Part shown: positions 1 to 9,889 of the stretch, piece after piece
Layout: every line of letters starts with the position of its first letter
How positions within the stretch are numbered: the stretch's first letter is position 1
The notes under the pieces: model-generated
What the model was told of the DNA's origin: nothing
Databases searched by the model: none
What the model saw: the letters and a program-made list of their open reading frames with translations, nothing else
Assembly (NCBI GenBank): GCA_003024985.2
Contig: PXIH01S0014959.1
Length of the DNA: 23,989 nt
Reading direction: 5' to 3' (one strand)
Source: Euperipatoides rowelli
Taxonomy: Eukaryota; Onychophora; Udeonychophora; Euonychophora; Peripatopsidae
Made by a program: the position numbers and the translations under genes

Positions 1-119
1 CTGTGGTACTGAATAGGTAATACAATAGAACCAGTGTAGCATAAAGTGAAATTTAAATTTTAAAAAACATAACAGCCAAAAAAAAAAAAAAAGCTTATCA
101 AAATATCTGCAACAAAAAT

Positions 120-225
120 ATAAATAAGGTGCCCCGGGCACCAAAACGTCCATGGGAAGGGGGGGGAGGGGGTGTGACACCATGAGTTATCGCACTGGGT
201 GACATCAACCCTAGTGACGCCTCTG
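120..225. mobile_element. hAT element terminus (partial)
   Basis: Read on the minus strand from 225, the sequence starts CAGAGGCGTCACTAGGG and continues with GTCACCCAGTGCGATAACTC, a terminus of a widespread hAT-like family whose ends read CAGTGGCGTCACTAGGG. Beyond it lie a G-run and a GGTGCCCCGGGCACC palindrome-like stretch. The 8 bases after the end are GTGTTTGT. No matching second copy or other end occurs in 1-120, so the element either starts left of the window or is truncated. Confidence 0.55.
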
Positions 226-486
226 GTGTTTGTGGTGGTGGGAGAATCTAAAATTAATAAATATTGGCTATGTGGTTTCGGACTATCAGTAAATGATTTT
301 GATAATGCTAAAAATAAGTTTAGTAAACTATATTTTTTAAAAAAAAATTATTTACTGGAAGGCATTATTTTTGCAGTATATTCCTTGCACCCATATTATC
401 AATATACAGTAGGTTCAGAATAATTAATTCACTGCTCCACTCCTGTAGAAAGTTCTAAATGTTTTTGATTCAGAATATACATTAAT

Positions 487-504
487 ATACAGTATATACT
501 GTAT
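487..504. repeat. 18-bp perfect palindrome
   Basis: ATACAGTATATACTGTAT is its own reverse complement. It contains TACAGTA and TACTGTA, words that recur throughout the window, often as partial palindromes (for example around 9110-9180 and 18715-18732). The function is unknown; it may simply reflect the AT-rich word composition. Confidence 0.7.
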
Positions 505-634
505 CCTATTGTATACACATTCTGAATTTCTAGGCTAATAAACTAAAGTTGATGTATACAGCTAATGCATTGTATCAGATATACAAGATTCAGTCAAAAA
601 ATGACCTCAACCATATCTTTAAATTAAAAATAAG

Positions 635-744
635 AAAGGCAGCCATTGGCATATATAGTAAAACATTTATTTATTTCAGTCATATTGCTAAATTGATAAC
701 ATCAAAGGCAGTCATTGGCTTTGTATAAATTTATTTATTTCAGT
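635..744. repeat. Two-copy tandem repeat, about 69-bp period
   Basis: AAAGGCAGCCATTGGC at 635 recurs as AAAGGCAGTCATTGGC at 704, and each copy ends in ATTTATTTATTTCAGT (near 665-681 and 729-744). The units share their two ends and differ in the middle. The flanking ATATCTTTAAAT and the TTTCAG tail resemble the repeat at 3700, so this may be a diverged, internally duplicated member of that family. Confidence 0.6.
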
Positions 745-2654
745 TTAAGTATCATTCCTTTTATGGACTTTAAAGAAACTAACTAATTAGAAAAAAAGTG
801 TTAATACAAAACTGAGTACATTTTACTATGACTGTACCACAAGATAGCTCTTCCTATTATGAATATTTTTCCTTAATAGTAAGCGATATATAAATGAATG
901 GAAAATATTAACAGTGTAAATCCATCAATTTTATTCGTTTGGTCACTTTGGTGATGCTTAATGTTGATAAGTTTATTTAATTCAGACAAAATGAATAATA
1001 GAGAAAACTTTTTGGCACATTTTAATTTTATCAGAACTGATCTTATGGGATTTAAAAAAAACAAAACAACTAATTCGAAGCAAAGTAAATAACTAACTCT
1101 AAAAAAAAAAAAAAAAAAAAAACCCCATCAACATTGCTACCTGGCCCGGTTAATATGTTTTTTATGTGGTTTTGTTTTGTGAAATCACTAAAAGGGTTAT
1201 TGTCACATGTCACCAACTTTTTTTCCTTCTAATTCCTTAAAATTTCAGATTTTTGTATGGAAAGTAGCTATGCAGTTTTCAAAACCTGATTTTGAAAGAA
1301 ATTCACATATCTTGTTTATGTGCAGATGAAGATGCATGACAAGAAATCTACAGTTTGCAATGAACGTTCAGGTATAAATGAGGTCTTAATTTTTCCCAAA
1401 TGAAGGATATGTATGCATGCCCACTTAATCGACATTTTATGGCCTAAACTGTATATTGTATACACTAATGGTGCTGATGAATGGTGATTGCCAAGTTTGA
1501 TAAAAAATAAACATTTTTGTAAATGGCAAATTATTTTCTAGGTTTGAGAAACTAAATGGCAAAATTATTAGATATTTATTATAGGCCTATTCTATAATTA
1601 ATTTTATATTAAATACAATTTACTTTTAATTTTAAAACAGTGTACAGTAACTGCAGCACTAACATTTCAATACAGAGCTTAACAATAAACGTCTTTCCAA
1701 AAGCCTCTTTTATTTTATAGGGATCAACAAACGTCATTACATTAATGAACCTGTGATTATAAATTTTCAGTGAAACATTTTTTAATAACAAAAAAAAAAG
1801 AGGCACTTTTATATTGATCAACATTGTAACAAGTGTTTATTTAAGTCTGATTTTTATCTTGAGAGAAGTGATTGTCTCGTTTATGCAGAATTCATTTACT
1901 TGAGTAGAAAGTTATGTTGATAGCTGTGTGTAAGGAAACTGATAATTACAGGAATGGATGAAGACATATTTAGCATAATCAAAGAATTCTTGTAATTTTA
2001 AATGGGGGGGAGTAAATCATTAGGCCAAATCAAATAAGAGCTACATAACATGTTTTTAAAATTTTTGTCCTATTAAACATACACTTTCTTACTCCCTAAA
2101 ATCCCAAATGGAACATTTGGTTTGCAATCAGTTAAAAAAAATGTTATTTCTATTAGCCAAAGATCTTTTGAAAATGAATAAATATTGTCTTGTTGTTTTA
2201 ATTGACATTACCAATATTTTATTCAATTTGGTTTCTATTATAAACAATTTTGACTGCTAAAAAACTGTGTTTACTATATTTTATTGTTTATTTAATATAT
2301 AGTATGTTATGGACTTTGAATATTTAAACTTTTCTATAATTATGTTGGGATCATGTGGTAGTGTATTTGTTAATATTGTTTTAATTAATAAAATTCATGA
2401 AGTTTCAAAAATATATACAGTACTGTGCACATGCCAACTATTTAACTGAGATGAATTCTTTGAACTTGCTAAACCCACGCAGAACATCTGCACCCTAAGA
2501 TGTTAATTACCAAAATTTTTTAAAGTATAATCTAATTTTTAAGAAATTAATAAGAAACCATTGAAAATTTGCTGCTTCTCATTCAACTTTTCTAAATTAC
2601 TTTGACCTTTTCTTTGCTTATTTGTCAAAATAACTGAGATCAATCAATATAACC

Positions 2655-2728
2655 TACAGTACCTCGGTACCTCCTTACCACTCTCCCGCCTTCCCTACCT
2701 ACTTACCTACATAATTACCTACCTACCT
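2655..2728. repeat. TACC-rich low-complexity tract
   Basis: Imperfect repeats of CCTAC/TACC and CTTACC run through this stretch, strand-biased for pyrimidines. It looks like a decayed simple repeat. Confidence 0.6.
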
Positions 2729-3184
2729 TTTTAATAACTTAAAACTGTTTAAAAATACTTTCACTTGCAGCTAAAAGTTTTCCACTATAAATATAAAATC
2801 TCTAAATAAAATTACGAAAAACAATTTTATATTTAAATTGACATTTTTTTTGTGCCACATACTATTTACATTTTTTTTTTACCGTGAAGTAAATATTCTT
2901 TAATAAAAATAAAACTCTAATCCAAAACATTTTTCTTTCTCGTGCAACTGTAGTATTTAAAAATTTTTCATTGGCAAAAATCCAAAAGTTTTCTCTTTTT
3001 TTTCTCTCACGCTGGAGCGTGCTATTATTAACTAGAATTTATTTTTCTGACACATACCAAACTACCATGAGGATTTGCTGCATCATGAAGAGATAAAATA
3101 GATCCGTAAATTAAAAATATTTAATAAAGGCTGCATTTATTGATATTACTTATACGGTAGGCTTATATGTAAAGTTTTACCCTA

Positions 3185-3400
3185 AATAAGTCAACTAGTT
3201 AAGACTAAAATTAGATCCCCTATATCGGAAAGGTTTGTTTTAACTAGTTAAAACTAAACATACAGTAACTAATGCTATTTTCTGAAAATAGTTTTAAATA
3301 ACTAAAATTAGCATTAACAATATATTGTAATTATCCTAAATTTGTTGAAACTAATTTTAATTAGTCCAGTTGAAAGTAAAATTAGTACCTAGTTTTATTT
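3185..3400 (+). repeat. AACTAG dispersed repeat, uninterrupted copy
   Basis: The diagnostic order is AACTAGTTAAGACTAAAATT, a palindromic GTTTTAACTAGTTAAAAC (18 bp, about 3237-3254), then ATGCTATTTTCTGAAAATAG, TTTTAAATAACTAA, and finally TTGAAACTAATTTTAATTAG. The same blocks in the same order occur in the PIF1 intron at 19675-19810 and 21110-21145. It has no coding capacity, and the true ends and class are unknown. The AT-rich palindromic make-up suggests a MITE or foldback element. Confidence 0.7.
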
Positions 3401-3689
3401 ACTCCCCCTCCCCCCACACAATTGTAATTCACACAAGTTTGGTTTTAGTTTAAATAAGTTTTACCTTATTTCATATAAAAACTCTAACATTTACAGTAGT
3501 TATTTCTTTAGCAAAAATGATTAAACTTATTTAGAATGTACTGTATATCATTACTATATTATGTAAGCTACTATGCTACCAGGCAATTTTTTTAAAAATA
3601 TCTCCACTTCCATAATTATTTTATGGAAATGACAAAATGTTCTTACTTTTGTGACCTAAATTCTAATTTGGCGGAAAAAAATTAAAACC

Positions 3690-3872
3690 CAGAGCCTTGA
3701 CTATATCTTTACAAATAAAAAATTTAAGGCAATCTTCAGGCGTTTCTTTAATTATTCTTTATTTACATTTCAGCATTCATTATCCCTTTCAAAAATCTTT
3801 AAGTTAAAAGATTTTAAAAAACAAAAATTATTTTGTAAGACTTTGATAATTAATTTTTATGAAATTTAAAAT
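3690..3872 (+). repeat. Dispersed repeat, direct copy (pairs with 4875-5085)
   Basis: Blocks in order are CAATCTTCAGGCGTTTC, TTCTTTATTTACATTTCAGC, ATTCATTATCCCTTTCAAA, ATTATTTTGTAAGACTT and TTTTTATGAAATTTAAA. The reverse complement of about 4920-5085 carries matching blocks in the same order (for example ATTTCAGCATTCGTTGCC and TTTTTATGAAATTTAAAGG), so the two copies face each other. There is no coding capacity, and the family is not recognised. Confidence 0.6.
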
Positions 3873-4267
3873 AGCTTAATTGCTTAAATTTACAAATATT
3901 GTACATAACAAGATTTAGTATAATACGTGTAAATTAAAATAATTACACTGTAATCTGGAAAGAATCGTACATTCAAGAAACAGTAATGGCAACTTTATAA
4001 TGCATTTTTTTTTTAAAATTAGGATTATGCAACCTACATTACCGGTACTTGATCATTTTTTCTTCAAACATTTGCTTTAAATATTTCCTATTATTATTAG
4101 GCGCAGGATCTCTATTAACATATTTCAGTATATATATAGTATAACCTACCCATTTTTTATTTATTCTGCCATAATAAAACTCTTGAAAAAAAAAATGAAA
4201 AATTTGAAAGAGCATCAGCCAATGGCCTAAAGAACCCATTTTTTCAAGGCAAAGCCTACTCTATTAA

Positions 4268-4340
4268 TACAATTTAAAGGTCAAATTTAACAATTTTTTT
4301 TTTTTTTTAAAATTATTGAATTTCAAAAGATCTTTACTAA
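4268..4340 (+). repeat. Third fragment of the same repeat
   Basis: AATTTAAAGGTCAAATTTAA, a T-run, AAAATTATTGAATTTCAAAA and GATCTTT match, in inverted orientation, the region at 4850-4935 (reverse complement AATTTAAAGGTCAAATGTAA, AAAATTATTGATTTTCAAAG, GATCC). This fragment looks like the continuation of the copy at 3690-3872, displaced by about 400 bp of unrelated sequence. Confidence 0.5.
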
Positions 4341-4849
4341 AAACAAAATCCAGCAGAAAAAAAAATAAAAAATAAATATTTACAATTAAATTTTTAAAAT
4401 ATTTGTTTTTAGCTACTCCCCCTTCAAACCACATTGTCTATTGTAGCCTATACGCTTGGGGAGATATTTTGTCAGGGTTGAGAAACTAATGGCGCTTGCT
4501 ATGCTAAGTTATAGAATATTCGCTATCTTTGTCAGCTAAAGGTTGGAAATCATATGGACTAATTGTTTAAATACTTGTAAATAATCATAATCAAATTCAT
4601 CCTTTGTGCTATTATGGTCCAATTTGTTTTTAAAAAAATCTAAACAGGCTTTACTTCAATAACATCCCTCTATTTACAGCATAAATCAACATGACCAAAA
4701 CAGATGTAGAAAGTTTCAAAATAATCTTGGACAAAAAAAAAAAAAATTTCAAACCTTTATTTTTGTAATCTCAAACAGAGGATAGGAATATTCTTAATTT
4801 TATCTTTAAATAAGCTAACTTTTTTTATGCATTTAAAATTTATTTTTTT

Positions 4850-5085
4850 CAGTGGATCTTTTTTAAGTTAATTACCTTTGAAAATCAATAATTTTTTTTA
4901 AAAAAATCCATTACATTTGACCTTTAAATTTCATAAAAAGTAATATGGTAATCATAACTTCTAAGCATTACAAAAAATATTTAATTTCCTTCAAATCCTT
5001 TTTAAATGTTTGAAAAAGGCAACGAATGCTGAAATATATAAAGAAAAAAATTACTGAAACACCAAGATTGTTTTTATTTCCTACT
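4850..5085 (-). repeat. Dispersed repeat, inverted copy
   Basis: This is the longest of the three copies, on the minus strand. It pairs with both 3690-3872 and 4268-4340, so a transcript of TTC33 intron 2 could form a long imperfect double-stranded stem here. It is A/T-rich and non-coding. Confidence 0.6.
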
Positions 5086-5163
5086 TGCAAAGTTAACACA
5101 GAATATAAACATCAACATAAATTGTATACATGTGTATTAAAATATAACGGTGTATAAACTGTA

Positions 5164-5220
5164 TATCAGGCAGCTCTAATAGATTGCCATATTAAGGCAA
5201 ACTGTTAGAACTGCCTGATA
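5164..5220. ncRNA. Pre-miRNA-like hairpin (candidate)
   Basis: Arms 5164-5182 and 5202-5220 pair over 19 positions with one mismatch and one G-T wobble on the plus strand. After a 1x1 A/A internal loop, a further five pairs (TTGCC/GGCAA, 5184-5188 with 5196-5200) close a 7-nt loop. The 57-nt length, single small bulge and lone location inside TTC33 intron 2 resemble a short intronic pre-miRNA. If co-transcribed with TTC33 it would be on the minus strand, with arms starting TATCAGGCAGTTC and CTATTAGAGCTGC. I cannot match it to a known miRNA. The alternative is a small palindromic MITE remnant. Confidence 0.4.
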
Positions 5221-5652
5221 AAAAAATAAACAATGCATTAAAATTAATACAGATGAAAGCAATTAAGTAAAAATATTAAATAAAGACAAAATTTAGTGTC
5301 AAATTAATAATAAAAAGTCCCTATCCATCCCTGATCACTCACTATATAACTAAAATGTATTAAAAATTTGACTAGACTGATGTGATTACTGTTACACTTA
5401 TAAAAAATTCCTACTGGCTCAAGAGGACAAATTTAATAGAAATTTTGCAACAAAAATGATAAATTATGCATAATATTCAGTTATCTCCATGGATTTAGGG
5501 GTCAAAGTTTCAACCAAAAATATTTTTCAGTCAAATTACTTTTTTTCTTTAAATATGCATTTATTCTCTAAAATGCAAAATCTTTTAACACATGTCTGCC
5601 ATTTAAAAGTTGATTCATTATTAATTTTTGATCAACTATTCATAAATCCTAC

Positions 5653-5734
5653 CTGTGCCTTCATTTCAAACAATTTTTCATTACTGGGAGTCAGTTGAAT
5701 AGCTTCATTCCACTTCATTATAGCTTCCCAAAAC
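5653..5734 (-). CDS. TTC33: TTC33 second coding exon (TPR helix pair)
   Basis: This 82-bp exon sits between TAATAG|G (acceptor) and CAG|GTAGG (donor) on the minus strand. It completes Arg72 and encodes residues 73-99, FWEAIMKWNEAIQLTP followed by SNEKLFEMKAQ. Vertebrate TTC33 has YREAIQKWDEALQLTP and a similar continuation at the same place, with no gap needed across the junction. The TPR signature residues are visible: aromatic F/W near position 11, Ala76, Trp80, Ala83 and Pro88. The exon leaves in phase 0. It was recognised by homology and splice signals, being too short to stand out as an open frame. The next family segment (second and third TPR, Trp-rich) was looked for in 1-5652 on the minus strand and not found, so later exons probably lie beyond the left edge. 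Confidence 0.9.
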
Positions 5735-7526
5735 CTATTAGAAAAATTTTATATAAATAGGAACATTCTGCTTAAGAGTTGTTTGTCATTAAACAATGTT
5801 GAATAATGTAATACTGTATATTAATACAATTTTATAAATATTGTCAAATAGATTTTCAAGTGCAGGCTTGAAAAATTCACCTGTATAATTGACTAGGATC
5901 ATTTGATACTAGCAGTTTTTTTTAAAAAAATACTTCTTTATAATAAATTTTAAAAATTTATGTAACAAGATCTGGAATCAATTTCAGTGCTTGAAATTTA
6001 ACAAGAGTTTTATTTTTTCTTATTTCAGCTTAAAATAAAATGCAAGGTAATAAATTAACATTAAATATTTATTTCCTTTTAAAATTAAATCATAATTTCA
6101 TTTGTAATACAATTCCATTTATTTTATTTTGTTACTAATCAATATTGAAAAAAAAAAACTATATAGGCTAACTGGGATAGGAAATGTATATGTGTGTGGA
6201 AAGGTGCTTATTTTTTGGGAAATGAATTAAAGTATAGTTTTCCACTCATCTTAGTAAAATGCGATTTTTTTTTTTTTAGAAAAAATTGTAACAAATTTTT
6301 TCTTTGATGGAATTATTCCCATATGTAGATAGTGTTTGGCAATGACCAAAAAAAAAATTATAGTCTTCCTACGACTTATACAAACTTTCTCTAAATAGCC
6401 TACTACGGTACATAAATATTTATTTATATGATGATTGAATTCTATATTTTGAAATTTTAATCATTCATAATTTCCCCCCTTTTTTTACATTTAATAGGCT
6501 AGCCTACATAACACTTTGGACTAAAAGATTCATCATGATAAAATAAGCTATTCTACTTATTGAATAAATAGTTTTCTTTTAACAAATCATGAATTGATTT
6601 ACTGTGCATTGGTAGCTTGCAATGCAAATTTTAAAATATTGGGTTTAAAAGACAAATCCCTTATAAATTTTACATCCTCTTTGGTAATAACCGTATTCTG
6701 ATTGAAAAATTATTTTTCAGACAAAATATCCAGTTACACTGTCTACTTGAACATGTTCATTTGTGTGGCATTATTTAAGAACAATTGTGAACGATTCATG
6801 ACTGTAACTGACTGGCACACTGTTCATGTGAAAAGAGATTGTTTGATCACCATTAGGCTATATTACTACATAATTCTAAATTTGCAACAATTTGATTACA
6901 CTATCATCATTCTGGCTTAAATATAAAACAAAATACATTAGCTAACTATTAATTGCATGTAGTTTTAAATATGTTTAAATCTATCCGAGAATAAGCACTC
7001 ATAAATAACTCATTTGGAGAGGGAGCTGTTAAGAGCTAGCTCATTAAAATGAAGATCTAACATGACACTAATTAGCTCATTATGTTTATCCATACCTTAT
7101 ACAGTATTATTGTCAAAATTTCAGTATAAATCTTACAGTAAATTACTTTAGATATTTTCAAACATTTAAGATATACAGTATTAGACTAAGCAGAATGTCT
7201 ACAATTGACAGTTTCTCTGTTAAAATGCTGAACTTCAAAAGACAATTAAAAATTCAGTCATCACAGAATCTGTATTTCAAGTTTATATCCAGGGCTTTTT
7301 TTTTTTAACACATCAAATATATACTATTCATAAATTATACAATTTCATAAAAAGCATAAATTGTGGTTTTATTTATAAGTTGTTAGAAAAAGTACCTTAC
7401 CACAGTGCCCTATTAACAATGTAGCCTAATTTAATATACAATTTAGAAAAAAAGAGAGAAAAAAAATGGTAGCCTACTGTAAAATTTATATTTTTAGATT
7501 AAACTTGATTACTTTTTAATTTGAGA

Positions 7527-7575
7527 CAGTGGTGCAGCCATGATGGGGTTAAGGGGTAGTGACAGTTCCCCTGTT
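7527..7575. mobile_element. Possible orphan hAT terminus
   Basis: CAGTGGTGCAGCCATGATGG resembles hAT ends of the CAGTGGCGTAGCC type, and a GGGG-rich stretch follows, as in those elements. No partner end or duplicated flank (ATTTGAGA) was found, so only a remnant can be claimed. Confidence 0.3.
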
Positions 7576-8262
7576 GTTTAAACACTAAAATCCACATATT
7601 TCTCGCTAATAGCAATAACATTCTTTTTAAACGATGATTGTTACTTACACCATATGAAATAAATTAGCCATTAAATATAATATTTCTTAAAAAAAGACAA
7701 TAACTATGAGACAAATAAGAACATTTTAAGTAGAGTAGTCTATTTCAAATAAAAATTGTTCTTTGGCTGGGTTATATAACTTAAACAAAAAAACAGTTCC
7801 TAGGCAAGTCTCTACTGCCATATAGCACTATTGAAACAGTGTAAATTTTAACTAAAATCAAGATTAAAACCTTCAGAGTTCAAATATTATTTTGTTTATG
7901 AAAGAAGTAAAAAGATGGAGTAGAGTTAGTGTCTTCTAAGAATGTTATTAATAATAATAATTAAAAAATATATAGAGGTGGATTTTTAAATCAAGATACA
8001 AAATCTGTTAAAATAATAAAGCATTAAATTGTTGTCAATGATTAACAAATAATTTAGAGAACATTTATATACTGTACCTCTAAGTAAACTTTCTCAAAAC
8101 TTTTTTCTCTCATGTTTATTTTTTTTATAACACTCCTAAACTAAAGGAATCAAATGTTTTAATAGTAAAAACCAAGAAAATGTGCAGCGCCATCTTGATT
8201 AGCTGGTCTATGGGAGGACTACTTTGATAGTTATATGAAAAATTGCTAATTTCTGCCTAGAG

Positions 8263-8778
8263 CAGGGATTCACAACCATCAGACCGTGATCTGAACCGTT
8301 AAATATTAAGCGGACCGCATGAAAGTTAAGGTGAAACATTTTAAATTTTTGCCGCAATTGTAATTTAAAAATAAATTACGGCAATATATTTATTTATTCC
8401 ACTCATATTATTGCTTACATCTGCAAATTTTTATTTTTCAGATTTAAATTTCATTAAAAACAAAATTTAGTTCCAGAGTGAAAATGATATTGGTCAATTG
8501 CTTCGATGGCAAAAAAATTGGCCTAGATTAAAAAAAAAAAAATTGTTAATACCCATCACTGCCACCAGGTGTCACATTTACCATTTGTATGCCTATGTTA
8601 AACTATAGTTGGGGTGATGCTATTTTTTGTTAAGTATATAGTAATGTGCATAGGCTATATAATAAAATTATAAATTGTATAATTCGGTGACAATTCTAAA
8701 ATAATTGTGTAGTAAATGCAGAATGTGTGTTAAATTAGTATTTTTCTTATCGCATTACAAAAAGGTAGAGAAACCCTG
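8263..8778. mobile_element. Non-autonomous hAT element with perfect 8-bp TSD
   Basis: The left end reads CAGGGATTCACAACC and the right end GTAGAGAAACCCTG, which are imperfect inverted repeats of the Charlie-type hAT form. Both are flanked by GCCTAGAG (8255-8262 and 8779-8786), an exact 8-bp target duplication of the kind hAT transposases make. Just inside the left end, GACCGTGATCTGAACC and GCGGACCGCATG recall the ACCGTGGTCCGCGGACC block of such elements. The 516-bp body is AT-rich and shows no transposase frame, so it moved in trans. The exact duplication and recognisable ends suggest moderate age. Confidence 0.88.
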
Positions 8779-9889
8779 GCCTAGAGGATATCTAGTAGCT
8801 GTGCTAATTCATCAAAATCAATATAGGCTAATGCATATATTTAAAAGTAATGTTTTAAGTTAAAATATATTTTTGAATATAAAAATTAGACCAGCTTGTA
8901 AAAAGATTAACATTTATTATATTGTTAACTTTTGTTCTTAACTTGAATTAAAAAGAAAAAAAATGTTAATAAAATAATTTGATCAGCACTATTTTAAATT
9001 ATTCAAAATATAAATCAGCAATTTGCTGGAACATAAATCATTAGTTCTAGCCAAGTAGTCTAAACAGCATCCTGCTAAAATAAATTAGTACCTGACAAAT
9101 ACTGTCATACAGTATATGCATATTCAGAATATACATGAATGTATTAAATATGCAGTATGTATTCATGTACAGTACATATAAAATAGAAACTATGATGTTA
9201 TAAATTAAAACTCAATTATTGTTTTAAACTTTGCACTGGGCTGAAATATTTTTTTTTTTCATTAGAATTCTGGGACTGCTTCAGAATAAGAAAAAAAAAT
9301 TAACATCTTGGTAAAATGGAAAAAAAAAAATAAAATATACACTGTATTACTTTATCCCTTAAAAATAAATATTTGGGCCTAGTTTTTTTTTAAAAAAAGG
9401 TCACATTTTATTTTTTTTAATCGTGTCAATTTTAAATGTAGATCTTTAATTTACATTAAGTAGGCTACACAAAGTAAATTTTAAAGCATACATTTAAAAA
9501 TATATAAATTTACCAAAAATATTTTAAATGGAAACATTTTAAAACTAATTTTAAGAAAATATTTAGCCTTTAGAAAGGCCTCGTATCAGAAGCCCCGTAA
9601 AAATGTTTAGCAACATCTGTGAATTTTAAATAGCCTACTATATTGTAGGTATACAGAAGGCTATATTACACACACACATATACAGTATCTTGAATAATAA
9701 TAAATCCATAACTATAAAACTGTCAGGTAGGCCAATTTCGTTAGCATCAAATAGTGAATATTAAAAAATTAACTTAAGAGCAGAAAGGCAAGACAAGAAT
9801 TCAACATCAACAGCTACGATATATAGATATCAAATTATACTCTGTGCTTATTTAACGAGTAGCCTATAGAGAATATATACTCTAATATG

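Larger units (their letters stand above)
226..3184. other. AT-rich intronic/flanking sequence, no gene seen
   Basis: Apart from the tandem repeat at 635-744, an 18-bp perfect palindrome at 487-504, a poly-A run near 1103-1122 and a TACC-rich low-complexity tract at about 2655-2728, I see nothing definable here. No exon of TTC33 was recognised. Short open frames on both strands have no family resemblance and are compatible with chance. Confidence 0.6.

Noticed and set aside
199-423. Plus-strand open frame of 74 codons
   Set aside because: It begins inside a hAT terminus and runs into AT-rich sequence. The peptide has no family resemblance, so it is a chance frame.
3041-3100. Minus-strand stretch reading SLHDAANPHGSLV as a possible further TTC33 exon
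   Set aside because: NPH recalls a TTC33 segment, but the flanking residues do not match, the Trp-rich continuation is absent and no suitable splice pair frames it.
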